Positions 26,397 through 34,781 of a stretch of DNA of 64,000 nucleotides are shown here, piece by piece. The first letter of the stretch is position 1. Each line of letters opens with the position of its first letter. The position numbers and the translations under genes are program-made. This DNA is from Pseudobdellovibrionaceae bacterium. GTDB taxonomy: Bacteria > Bdellovibrionota > Bdellovibrionia > Bdellovibrionales > UBA1609. The stretch lies in NCBI GenBank assembly GCA_020635075.1, contig JACKAM010000002.1:941855-1005854 (forward strand), read 5' to 3'. The notes under the pieces are model-generated. The model ran no database searches. It was given only the letters and a program-made list of their open reading frames with translations, and was not told the origin of the DNA.

Positions 26397-26905
26397 GCAA
26401 AAATAAAGATGTCTCTGTAATTTCGGCCCTTTTCGTCGGAGTCCATGCCGTACCCGATGACGAACCGATCATCTATGGTCCGGCCTACATAATCCGGCTT
26501 AATCGGAAGCTCTCGTCGGGCGGGTTTATCAAGGAGGGCGACAATCTTAAGAGAGGCCGGGCGAGAGGCAATAAGTCTCTGCTCTAAAAAGCTCAAAGTT
26601 CTCCCGGCATCAATAATCTCCTCAATTATCAGTACGTGGCGATTAGAGATATCCATTGAAATATCTTTGATGATTTTGACATTTTGACCTCGGGGAGAGG
26701 TTAGGTGCACAAAATCCACAGTTTGAGGCAAGCGGATCTTTCTCATCAAATCGGCAACAAACAAAACCGAGCCCTTAAGGGGGCAGATGAGGACGATATC
26801 CTTGCCCTGATAATCCTGTTCGATTTCTTCAGCCAGGCGGCCGACCATCTCATCGATCTCAGCCGCAGAAATGTAAGAAATCATATTGTCGCGCAGTTGG
26901 CCCAT
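26390..26905 (-). CDS. hpt: Hypoxanthine (guanine) phosphoribosyltransferase
   Basis: The enzyme converts hypoxanthine or guanine with PRPP to the nucleotide. The 171 residues are normal in length, with the PRPP loop VLIIEEIIDAGRTLSFL, the ICPLKGSVLFVADLMRKI segment and the base-binding DYVGRTIDDRFVIGYGMD. The loop reads EEIIDAG instead of the common EDIIDTG. A GAGG ribosome binding site lies nine bases before the ATG. It would recycle bases released by the phosphorylases at 11.4-13.5 kb. Confidence 0.95.
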   Translation of the reverse strand: MGQLRDNMISYISAAEIDEMVGRLAEEIEQDYQGKDIVLICPLKGSVLFVADLMRKIRLPQTVDFVHLTSPRGQNVKIIKDISMDISNRHVLIIEEIIDAGRTLSFLEQRLIASRPASLKIVALLDKPARRELPIKPDYVGRTIDDRFVIGYGMDSDEKGRNYRDIFIFAQ

Positions 26906-26913
26906 CTTTTACC

Positions 26914-27654
26914 TCAAAGGTTTAATAAGTCAGAATTTTTTGTCACTTCCACAGACTGAGCCTGGGCCAAAAGCCGTTTGGCCTCTGGGTGTTCAGGTTC
27001 GCGCTGAATAACAGCTTCCCATTGGGCCACCGCCTCGGGCACCTGTCCGGAATCATAAAAAAGCTGTCCCAACCGAATACGAGCTGTAACAAATGCGGGG
27101 AAGTCGCGAACGAGATTTCGCAGCTCTTTAATAGCCTTGGTGAAATCCTCAAGCTTAACGAAGCACTCGGCAATTTTCATGGTCAATTCCGGTTTGCGCG
27201 CGGATAGACTTAGGGCTTTAAAGTACTGTTCAAGTCCTTCCTTGGTGCGACCATATCGGCAGTAAAGCTCGCCCAGCTCATCATGTTTGATGGCCAACTT
27301 TTCGTTGATATAAGGATCGGAATCGGTCTTTTGCCGATCTAACATAGCCTGGGCTTCTTCAAAAACTTTTCGGCCCTCGTCATAACGGCCAAGGTCATTG
27401 AGAATAATGCTCAGGCCAATAGACGCATCTGTGAAAGAGGGCTGAATCTCCAGGGCCCGTCGAAAGGCGCGAATGGCTTTATTGAACTTGCCTTGATCGT
27501 AGTAGATGGTGCCAAGCATGTGAAAGATATCAGCAGTCTTGGTGCCCCTGAGGATGAGCTGATTCAGCAGCGGTTCAGCGGCCGAGTATTTATTGAGCTT
27601 AAAATGCTCCTTGGCCGCGCTAAGAAGCTCGTCTTGGTTATCGCTGTAATTCAT
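26914..27654 (-). CDS. Tetratricopeptide-repeat protein
   Basis: The 246-residue protein consists of about six TPR helix pairs, visible from the repeating small and aromatic residues (for example YDQGKFNKAIRAFRRALEI and YCRYGRTKEGLEQYFKAL). No signal peptide is present, so it is probably cytoplasmic. It overlaps the end of bamD and is followed by hpt. TPRs bind other proteins; the partner is unknown. The ATG at 27654 is better placed relative to AAAGGA than one four codons upstream. Confidence 0.85.
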   Translation of the reverse strand: MNYSDNQDELLSAAKEHFKLNKYSAAEPLLNQLILRGTKTADIFHMLGTIYYDQGKFNKAIRAFRRALEIQPSFTDASIGLSIILNDLGRYDEGRKVFEEAQAMLDRQKTDSDPYINEKLAIKHDELGELYCRYGRTKEGLEQYFKALSLSARKPELTMKIAECFVKLEDFTKAIKELRNLVRDFPAFVTARIRLGQLFYDSGQVPEAVAQWEAVIQREPEHPEAKRLLAQAQSVEVTKNSDLLNL

Positions 27655-28390
27655 TGCCAATTTCATCCTTTAGTTTTTTGGCTTCGCTGGAGTCTGGGTG
27701 CTGTGAAATTAACCGATCGTACAAAGAGCGGGCCTTAGGCAAATCCTTTAACTTGAAGGAGCTAAAGGCGGCGCCGTAAAGAGCTCTGGGTTCATAGCCC
27801 AAATTTGGGTACTCGGCTAACAAATCTTCGAAGCGGCCAAGAGCACTGTCGAACTGGTCTCGGGAAAAATAGAAATCAGCTATGTACAGTTCTTTGTTGG
27901 CAAGCTTTTTCAAGCAGGCCGTTTTGTGTTCGTTGGCTTTGGTGACAAACTCACTTCGAGGAAAGGATTGAATCACCTCATTGAAATAAAGAATCGCCTT
28001 CCCCGCTAAGGAGAGGTCCCGGTCAATCGTTTCAGGAAGCTGATTGTAGTAGCTCATGGCGAGGCGAAAAGTGACGTAGTCTATCTTAGGGTGACGGGGA
28101 TGAAAGTCCTTAAAAATCTGATAAGCACTTTGAGACTCAATATAACTTTCTCGTTTATAGTGAATGTCCGCCACACGAAGTTCGGCTTCCAAAGCCAGTT
28201 TGCTGTAGGGGTGTTTATTCTTGACGTCCATGTATTGTGCGATGGCCTCTTCATAGCGCTCGTCTTTTTCAAAGCGCTGGGCGTACTCGAACGAACCCTC
28301 GGCCGTATTGGCGTCAATCTTTTCGGATGTTGAACAGGAGGAGACAAGGGCAAGGGCTAATAAGGCTGTAAACCATGACAGAGTTTTCAT
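27638..28390 (-). CDS. bamD: Outer-membrane assembly lipoprotein BamD
   Basis: BamD is the essential lipoprotein partner of BamA in inserting beta-barrel proteins. The 250-residue precursor has a lipoprotein signal ending in the lipobox LVSSC and then TPR-type repeats typical of the YfiO/ComL family (YAQRFEKDERYEEAIAQY, NKHPYSKLALEAELRVADI, SFPRSEFVTKA). Length and layout agree with BamD of proteobacteria. The TPR gene downstream overlaps it by 17 bases. Confidence 0.92.
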   Translation of the reverse strand: MKTLSWFTALLALALVSSCSTSEKIDANTAEGSFEYAQRFEKDERYEEAIAQYMDVKNKHPYSKLALEAELRVADIHYKRESYIESQSAYQIFKDFHPRHPKIDYVTFRLAMSYYNQLPETIDRDLSLAGKAILYFNEVIQSFPRSEFVTKANEHKTACLKKLANKELYIADFYFSRDQFDSALGRFEDLLAEYPNLGYEPRALYGAAFSSFKLKDLPKARSLYDRLISQHPDSSEAKKLKDEIGNELQR

Positions 28391-28487
28391 AGAGGGCAGT
28401 CTAATGTTCGGCGGGTCACTAAGTCAATAGAGATGGAGCTTCCGGGTGCCCCCCATTTGCTCCTAAAGCCCTGATAATACAAAGATT

Positions 28488-29549
28488 TTAAGTTCTAAAT
28501 CCAGTCAAATGAAGGTAGACGCTGGTTATAGTCACCTTAAGGGCGCTGGCGACAGGGATCGAAATCAGCATTCCCAGGACGCCCATGAGCTGTGCTCCGA
28601 TGATAATCGCAATAACCACCGTAATTGGGTGGAGATCGACGATTTTGGCCACCACCATGGGAATGAGAAAAAGGGCATCCACAATCTGTGCGGCAAGGTA
28701 GACCATCATAACTAAAAACAGGCCGAGAGTGGATTCGCCGTTAATCAGGGCGATGATCAGGGCCGGGACGGCGCCAATGAATGGGCCAATATAGGGAATC
28801 AGGTTGGTGAGGGCGGCGAATATTGCCAAAAGCGTTGCGTACCTGGCGCCGAGAACAAACAGTCCTACCCAAACGACCACGCCAACAAAGGCAGCCTCCA
28901 GAAGTCTGGCGCGAACAAACTGACCGATTTGGCCATTAATCTGGGAATATAGATTTAGCACCATTTCAAATATATTATTTGGGACCATGGCGAGAAGAAT
29001 TTTTGAAAACGTTCGACCGTCTTTGAGGAGAAAAAAGGCAAAAAACGGAGCCAGAATAAGAGTGGTAAACAGCTTAGTGACCAAGGTGGGGAGATCTTCA
29101 AAAATCGAGGACGTCCAGCCGAGAAGGGTGGTCTCTACCTGATCACTGATGTCGACAGTAAACAGCGTGCCGGAAAATGAGGCCAGCCGCTCCTCTGTGT
29201 CTTCGATCATGCGGATAGTCCCCTCAATATACTTGGGCAGCTCTGACTTGAGGCTTGTTACCTGATCAGAGATAAATGGGAAAGTGGCTGAAACTAACCC
29301 TCCAAACAAAAGGGTCACCAAAGCAAATACTATAATAATGGCAAGAATTCGGTGGATACCCTTTCGCTCGAGAAAATTAACCACGGGGCTTAGCATATAG
29401 CTAAACACAAAGGCTAAAAGCGACGAAACCAACATGTTCTCAACGGTTAAGAGGATAACAAAGAAAAGACCGATCACGCCAAGGAAGGAAACCAAGCGGA
29501 TCAACTGCTCGCGCTGCAGGCGGCGGGCAAAAGTGGTTTTTGACGTCAT
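28488..29549 (-). CDS. AI-2E family (PerM-type) inner-membrane transporter
   Basis: The 353-residue protein has seven to eight membrane helices with the family layout: N-terminal helices, a periplasmic middle part (about residues 70-150, with FISDQVTSLKSELPKYIEG) and a C-terminal bundle with NLIPYIGPFIGAVPAL and PITVVIAIIIGAQLMG. Members transport diverse substrates and only some act on autoinducer-2, so the substrate is unknown. The start overlaps the stop of the cyclic-nucleotide-binding gene in an ATGA. Confidence 0.9.
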   Translation of the reverse strand: MTSKTTFARRLQREQLIRLVSFLGVIGLFFVILLTVENMLVSSLLAFVFSYMLSPVVNFLERKGIHRILAIIIVFALVTLLFGGLVSATFPFISDQVTSLKSELPKYIEGTIRMIEDTEERLASFSGTLFTVDISDQVETTLLGWTSSIFEDLPTLVTKLFTTLILAPFFAFFLLKDGRTFSKILLAMVPNNIFEMVLNLYSQINGQIGQFVRARLLEAAFVGVVVWVGLFVLGARYATLLAIFAALTNLIPYIGPFIGAVPALIIALINGESTLGLFLVMMVYLAAQIVDALFLIPMVVAKIVDLHPITVVIAIIIGAQLMGVLGMLISIPVASALKVTITSVYLHLTGFRT

Positions 29550-30094
29550 TCCTGATCCTGTTGATTCAGATTTCGAATTTCCCTTCTCAGGCGGGTGACT
29601 TTGTCGGCGGTTTCCTTCAGTCGTCGACCGAGAACTTCGCCAAGGCGACCTAAAATCTTCACCCCAGTCGAGGGGTTGCGCTCTACAATTTCCATAAGGT
29701 CGGGCTTGAAGAATCCAATCAGCGTTGTCTCTTCGCAGGCGACAGCGGTTGCCGTCCGACGCCCCTTCTCTTCAACCAATGAAAGTTCGCCAAAAAAATC
29801 CCCTGGCCCGAGACGGGTAATATGGACAGTGCCGGCATCCCTGTCTTGGACCTGAGGGTCTTCGACAAAAATGTCCACCGTTCCCCGGGCTAAGATATAC
29901 ATACCAATTCCGATTTCGCCTTGCTTGAAAACGGTCTCGCCCGGATGGAAGGTTCTTACGTGGACAAGGTCGCGCAAAAACTGAAGTTCTTTCTTCGATA
30001 AAGATTCAAAAAGGAAGTTGCGGCCAAGGACTTGGCTAACGTCATTACGCTCTTCGGCCCGACGAAAGATGTTATCCCATAAGGTGTTTACCAT
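29546..30094 (-). CDS. Cyclic-nucleotide-binding domain protein without DNA-binding domain
   Basis: The 182 residues hold one cNMP-binding fold (FHPGETVFKQGEIGIGMYIL, GPGDFFGELSLVEEKGRRTATAVA) with a phosphate cassette containing the usual Glu and an Arg nearby. A helical C-terminal part rich in Arg follows; there is no Crp-type helix-turn-helix, so this is not a classical transcription factor. It may regulate a partner such as the adjacent permease. It overlaps both neighbours (seven bases with the TPR/SH3 gene, four with the permease gene). Confidence 0.88.
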   Translation of the reverse strand: MVNTLWDNIFRRAEERNDVSQVLGRNFLFESLSKKELQFLRDLVHVRTFHPGETVFKQGEIGIGMYILARGTVDIFVEDPQVQDRDAGTVHITRLGPGDFFGELSLVEEKGRRTATAVACEETTLIGFFKPDLMEIVERNPSTGVKILGRLGEVLGRRLKETADKVTRLRREIRNLNQQDQE

Positions 30095-30900
30095 GGTCTG
30101 CGCCCCGAAGAGTGGAAGAGGGATTCAGTTCGTACCCAACCGGTCAATCCACCAGGGTAGGTGACCTGCGCCCAATCCTTAATCGCTTGTTTGATTATAA
30201 CCTCATGACCCTCGAGCAGTTCAAACAGACTTGCATCTTCTAGACTTGGCCCCGAGTGTACATCTAGCCGCTTAGTTATCACCGTCGCCCGGGGCTGAAA
30301 AGTGTCATAGGCCTTAGTGGCTCCCAGGGAGGCGAATCCCAAAAAACCTAAGATACAGAGGATGCCAAAATAGGGAATTGCCGGCAGCGGGGTTTCGTAG
30401 CGAAGTGAATCCCGTCTTCGCGCCCAGTAGCGAATGGTGAACACTCCGCTTAAAAGAAGAAATAGGGCGTTAAAAGCCAGCGCCCGGTTTAGAGAAATTC
30501 GCGACAAAAGGTCTGAGCGGAAGGCTTCCCAATTGTTCATGGCTCCCGAATTAAGGGGACCCATTTGCTTTGCGGCGAACCGCAAGGCCTGACGAGCCAG
30601 GGAAAAATCAGGATCAACGTATAATGCCTTGCGCCAGGCGCCAACAGCCCGGCCTCTTTGATCGAGCTGAAAGTCGGTGAGTCCCAGGTTGTATAAAACA
30701 AATTTGTTATCAGGGGACTTTTCCAAGGCTTCGAGGAACAGGCCCTGGGCTTTTGTCAGCTCACCTTTTTGGTAGCTTTGTAAGCCAGACTGATAAATGT
30801 CTGCCGCAGAATCCCTTGAGGCCGTTATCTCTCCAAATGCAGGGGCGGAGGTGGCTAAGAAAAGAGTGAGTCCAGCTGCCAGTTTGTGAAGTTTATGCAT
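30088..30900 (-). CDS. BatE-like protein with TPRs, membrane helices and SH3 domain
   Basis: The 270-residue precursor has a signal peptide (ending in SAPAFG), two or three TPRs (YQSGLQSYQKGELTKAQGLF, KFVLYNLGLTDFQLDQRG), two membrane helices at about 143-160 and 180-200, and a C-terminal bacterial SH3 domain (DVHSGPSLEDASLFELLEGHEV). This order matches BatE of aerotolerance (Bat) operons, although no batA-D or MoxR gene is seen here. The start chosen is the ATG at 30900, at the head of the signal peptide. It is the first gene of the run 30900-28488. Confidence 0.75.
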   Translation of the reverse strand: MHKLHKLAAGLTLFLATSAPAFGEITASRDSAADIYQSGLQSYQKGELTKAQGLFLEALEKSPDNKFVLYNLGLTDFQLDQRGRAVGAWRKALYVDPDFSLARQALRFAAKQMGPLNSGAMNNWEAFRSDLLSRISLNRALAFNALFLLLSGVFTIRYWARRRDSLRYETPLPAIPYFGILCILGFLGFASLGATKAYDTFQPRATVITKRLDVHSGPSLEDASLFELLEGHEVIIKQAIKDWAQVTYPGGLTGWVRTESLFHSSGRRPW

Positions 30901-31038
30901 GAATCCTAGTCTAGAAAGAATGGGCATTTTTGTCTATCCCGGGCCATCAGTTTTTGCAGAGTGGCTGTGTGCCATGAGTTGCTGCAACAAGGGTCCTGGG
31001 AGTAGACTTTGAGGACTTTTGAGAGGAATGAGGAGACT

Positions 31039-32418
31039 ATGAAAAAACTGATTGGGTCAGAAATTGAAGGCTCTGAAAAAATCAAACAATTGGTGAAGAA
31101 CCTGGTTGCCGAGGTGCAGTCCCAGTGTCAAAGAATTGAAACCACAAAAGACGCTGAGGAGTCCCTGTTGTCCTCCCACAAGGAGTTGGTGGAGCGGTTT
31201 GGAAAGTTTCGCGGTCGTCCACTCTATTACCCATACATTGGTTCAGGTGCAGGCAAAGGTCCATATGTGGAATTGACAGACGGAAGCGTCAAGTTGGACC
31301 TCATTAATGGAATTGGCATTCACATTATGGGACACAGCCATCCGGAAGTGATGGAAGCGGCAATCATGGGCAGTCTTTCGGATGTCATTATTCAGGGAAA
31401 TCTGCAGCCAAATATGGAATATGGTTTGATGTCGCAAAAGCTGGTGGAGTTAGCCTCACCCAAGAGCCGGCTCCGCCATGCCTGGGTGACAACAAGTGGG
31501 TCGATGGCCAATGAAAATGCATTGAAGGCATGTAGACAAAAACTAAGTCCTGCGCGAAAGGTGATTGCCTTTGAAGCAGCATTTGCAGGCCGAACAACCA
31601 TGATGGCTGAGATCACAGACAACCCAGGGTTTAAAGTTGGCTTACCTGAGTACAATGAGGTCCTGCGATTGCCGTTCTATAATAAAAAAGACCCGGCCAG
31701 CATCGACAAAACTCTGTCCGCATTGAAGCGTCATATTGGTGAAAACCCAAAGGACATTTGCGCGTTTATGTTTGAACCGATGCAGGGAGAGGGTGGCTAC
31801 AACGTGGCACCGAGGGAGTTTTTTATTCCCCTGTTTGACGAGTGCCGTAAGGCGGGAATCTTGATTTGGGCAGACGAGGTACAGACCTTCTGTCGAACAG
31901 GGCAGTTCTTCGCTTTTGAAACCTTGGACTTTGGCGACTACATCGACGTGTGTACGGTGGCGAAAACATTGCAAAGTGGGGCGACGCTTTATACTGAGGA
32001 AACCAACCCACAGCCAGGTCTTATTGCCGGCACGTTTTCTGGATGCGGAAGTGAGTTGCGTGCGGGTCTTGAAATTCTCAACATCCTTGAGAACCAGGGT
32101 TATATGGGGCCGTCAGGAAAGATTGCCAAGATCCATAATGAATTTGTTGGTATGCTCAACACTCTCAATGAGACGACCTGCAAAGGCCTGCTCCAGGAGG
32201 CTGGGGGCCTGGGCCTTATGGTGGCAGTAACTCCCCTGGACGGCAGCAAAGAGAAGCAAGGTGAGTTGCTCAAAACGCTTTATAAAAATGGACTGATGGC
32301 ATTTGGTTGTGGTCGTGGGCCCTTCCGCCTTCGGTTCCTGTTGCCAATGATCATGACCTCCCAAGATATCGCTAGTGCCGGAAAGCTGATTGAAAAATCA
32401 ATTTTGGAGCTTGCTTGA
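31039..32418 (+). CDS. Class III aminotransferase, acyl-ornithine aminotransferase-like
   Basis: This PLP enzyme probably transaminates succinylornithine (AstC role) given its neighbours astA and astD. The 459 residues contain GIGIHIMGHSHPEV, TTSGSMANENALKAC for phosphate binding, FEPMQGEGGYN, the Asp that contacts the PLP nitrogen in IWADEVQTFCRTG and a PLP Lys in VAKTLQSGA. The last segment usually reads AKALGGG in ArgD/AstC, so the enzyme is divergent, and it has an extra 50-residue N-terminus. The ATG at 31039 follows GAGGAG. A TTGA overlap couples it to the next gene. Confidence 0.85.
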   Translation: MKKLIGSEIEGSEKIKQLVKNLVAEVQSQCQRIETTKDAEESLLSSHKELVERFGKFRGRPLYYPYIGSGAGKGPYVELTDGSVKLDLINGIGIHIMGHSHPEVMEAAIMGSLSDVIIQGNLQPNMEYGLMSQKLVELASPKSRLRHAWVTTSGSMANENALKACRQKLSPARKVIAFEAAFAGRTTMMAEITDNPGFKVGLPEYNEVLRLPFYNKKDPASIDKTLSALKRHIGENPKDICAFMFEPMQGEGGYNVAPREFFIPLFDECRKAGILIWADEVQTFCRTGQFFAFETLDFGDYIDVCTVAKTLQSGATLYTEETNPQPGLIAGTFSGCGSELRAGLEILNILENQGYMGPSGKIAKIHNEFVGMLNTLNETTCKGLLQEAGGLGLMVAVTPLDGSKEKQGELLKTLYKNGLMAFGCGRGPFRLRFLLPMIMTSQDIASAGKLIEKSILELA

Positions 32419-33758
32419 GTTTTATAGATAGTTGCCGAAGGTTGATTGCCATGGACACAACTCCGTCTAATGGCAATCGGTCCGCCGTAGATTTTCTGGC
32501 CAACTTGGCTAAAGAGTTTGGCTTTGCGGTTGACGTCCAGTCTGAGTCTTTGAATGGCCTGGAGCAGGCCAATATCATTGCTCGGACAGGAAGCAAACCT
32601 GTTCCCGGGGAGTTCATGCTTCAGACCCATTTGGATACTGTTGATCCAGGGACCTACTCTCTGTGGACCAAAACGGAAGCAAATCCCTTTAATGCCAGCA
32701 TCTACGATCGAGAGCTTTTTGGTCTGGGTGCCGCTGACACTAAGTTAGATTTTCTTTGCAAGCTTTTTGCGGCCAAGGAATTTGTTGGCCGGGATCTTAA
32801 GCGACCAGTCGTTGTCGTCGGCACCTATGGGGCGCAATCGGGCATGGCGGGAGCAGTTAGATTGGTGAGAAAAAAGAAAGTCATGGCAAGCTATGCGCTG
32901 ATTGGTGAGCCAACGAATTTAAAAATAATGTCCTCTGGCAAGGGAATGGCTGTCGTTCAGGTGAAGATACCCTTTACTGATGAGGAGAGGGAGTATAGAT
33001 CTCGGCACGATACCGAGGAGAGCAGCTCTTCCCAGAGTAAAATGTTTTCTGGGCGGGCAGCCCACTCAATGGCACCCCATCTTGGGGATAGTGCGATCGT
33101 AAAGATGTTTTCGTTTCTGCAGCAGCTGCCAGCTGGAATAGCCGTAATGGAGTTGGATGGCGGCATCAACTACAATTCGGTACCTTCAAGTGCCTATCTG
33201 GAGTTCGATTTGGTTGGCGGACTGCGATCGACTGTGGCGGAAAAGATTTCTGCTATCTGGCGGGTGGTGTTGGATCTTGAAAAGGAATTTAGAAACTTCA
33301 AAGAGGATGGCTTTATCTACCCTTTTCCTTCCCTCAACATCGGTCAAATCAGAACCCTTGAGGAGGGAATCGAGGCCACGGGCAGTTGCCGCATACCACC
33401 CACCGTTAAAGAGGATGTGTACGAGGGGTGGATGAGTCGGCTGGACAAGGTCTGCCGTGACGTCGGGGCAGAGTTTAAGATTTTGGATTATAAACCGTCC
33501 TTTGAATCCAGCCCGGGATTAGATTTTGTTATTAGCTGCCAGTCTGTGCTTAACGATCTGACTGGAGAAGCTCGCTTAGGGAAGCTGGCTGCGAGCACCG
33601 AGGCCAGTGTTTTCAATCGCTTAGGAATCGAGTGTTTAGTTTTTGGTCCGGGCCAGAGCGTCGGGAACTCCCATGAGCCTAACGAGTCCGTTAATGTCGA
33701 TGAGTTAGAGACGGCAAAGAACTTTTATGGCCGGGTCATCGAAAAGGTGTGTTTATGA
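32415..33758 (+). CDS. M20 peptidase/deacylase homologue lacking the catalytic Glu pair
   Basis: The 447 residues have the fold of ArgE/DapE-type zinc deacylases: the first metal site LQTHLDTVDP, the bridging Asp in GLGAADTKLDFLCKL, GEPT, the dimerisation-domain His in GRAAHSMAPHLGDS and the last metal His in GNSHEPNESV. However the strand that normally reads with two adjacent Glu (general base and metal ligand) is GTYGAQSGMAGA, with Ala-Gln in place of Glu-Glu. The protein is therefore probably inactive as a hydrolase or works differently. The start is a TTG overlapping the aminotransferase stop. It sits where AstE or AstB would be expected in an arginine-succinyl pathway cluster. Confidence 0.85.
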   Translation: MSFIDSCRRLIAMDTTPSNGNRSAVDFLANLAKEFGFAVDVQSESLNGLEQANIIARTGSKPVPGEFMLQTHLDTVDPGTYSLWTKTEANPFNASIYDRELFGLGAADTKLDFLCKLFAAKEFVGRDLKRPVVVVGTYGAQSGMAGAVRLVRKKKVMASYALIGEPTNLKIMSSGKGMAVVQVKIPFTDEEREYRSRHDTEESSSSQSKMFSGRAAHSMAPHLGDSAIVKMFSFLQQLPAGIAVMELDGGINYNSVPSSAYLEFDLVGGLRSTVAEKISAIWRVVLDLEKEFRNFKEDGFIYPFPSLNIGQIRTLEEGIEATGSCRIPPTVKEDVYEGWMSRLDKVCRDVGAEFKILDYKPSFESSPGLDFVISCQSVLNDLTGEARLGKLAASTEASVFNRLGIECLVFGPGQSVGNSHEPNESVNVDELETAKNFYGRVIEKVCL

Positions 33759-34768
33759 ACTTTGTGGTTCGCATGGCTCAGCCCAAGGATGTCCAGGCTC
33801 TGTATGAGCTGGCAAGGCAGTTTACCCTACTAAACCTCCCGGCCGACAAAAAGGCTCTTATCAGAAAAGTTGAACTCAGTGGCGAGTCGTTTCGCGGAAA
33901 AAGGGAAAAGCGAGATGCCGAGTATATCTTTGTAGTTGAGGATCTGGAAAGTGGGTTTATTGCCGCCAGCGCACAAGTGTTGGCAAAAAATGGAATTCCC
34001 AAGTCCCCAAATTACAGTTTTGAAGTGCTAAAGAAGGAACGCTTTAGTCAGGAGTTGGGAATTGGGTTTATTCATCAGATCCTTCGATTAAGGATCAACG
34101 AGGATGGTGCCACAGAGTTGGGTGGCTTGGTGGTTGATCGCGGATACCGCCGCCGCCCCGAGAAGGTGGGAAAAATTGCGAGCCTCACCCGATTTGCCTA
34201 TATTGCTCTTAATAGAGATCGCTTTGAGGAGGACCTTCACGCAGAGATGGCGCCGCCTCTTACCGATGAGGGGCGAAGTGAATTTTGGGAATCCTTGGGT
34301 CGGCGCTTTACAGGCATGCCATACAAGGAGGCTGACATCTTAAGCCAACAGAACAACAGTTTTATTCGCAGCCTTTTTCCCGAGGAGGATATTTACCTGT
34401 GCCTTCTTGATTCAAAGGCCCGGTTGGTGCTTGGGCGCGTGGGTGAGGAAACCCAGGCGGCCCTTCATATGCTTGAGGGTCTGGGTTTTAAATATAAAAA
34501 TGAGGTGGACCCGTTTGATGGTGGACCCCATCTTGGGGTGCGAACGGATGAGGTCGCGACCATTAAAAATGGTGCCGTGTTTGTGGCGGCAAAACAAGAG
34601 GGTGCGCCATTTGATAAATTAGGTGTTTTAGGATCTGGAAAGGACCAGCGATTTCGCGGCGGGGTCTCTCCCTATGGAGTTGAAGGGGAGAAGGTGTTTT
34701 TGCCAGAACAGGCCTGGCAGGCCCTCAAGGTAAAAGAAGGATCAGAGATTTTTGTCTCACCACTGTGA
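33755..34768 (+). CDS. astA: Arginine N-succinyltransferase
   Basis: AstA transfers succinyl from succinyl-CoA to arginine, the first step of the AST pathway. The 337 residues show the GNAT-type fold and family segments: VVRMAQPKDVQALYELA at the start, TELGGLVVDRGYRRRPEKVG, LPPLTDEGRSEFW-type motif (here PPLTDEGRSEFWESLG) and ADILSQQNNSFIRSLFPEE. Length is normal. The ATG at 33755 overlaps the previous stop (ATGA), so it is coupled to the M20 homologue. Confidence 0.92.
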   Translation: MNFVVRMAQPKDVQALYELARQFTLLNLPADKKALIRKVELSGESFRGKREKRDAEYIFVVEDLESGFIAASAQVLAKNGIPKSPNYSFEVLKKERFSQELGIGFIHQILRLRINEDGATELGGLVVDRGYRRRPEKVGKIASLTRFAYIALNRDRFEEDLHAEMAPPLTDEGRSEFWESLGRRFTGMPYKEADILSQQNNSFIRSLFPEEDIYLCLLDSKARLVLGRVGEETQAALHMLEGLGFKYKNEVDPFDGGPHLGVRTDEVATIKNGAVFVAAKQEGAPFDKLGVLGSGKDQRFRGGVSPYGVEGEKVFLPEQAWQALKVKEGSEIFVSPL

Positions 34769-34781
34769 GATTGGAGGAATC

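Noticed and set aside
28391..28487. Promoter TTGACT with TAGACT before bamD
   Set aside because: The -10 would lie only nine bases before the ATG, leaving no room for a normal leader; the match is probably chance.
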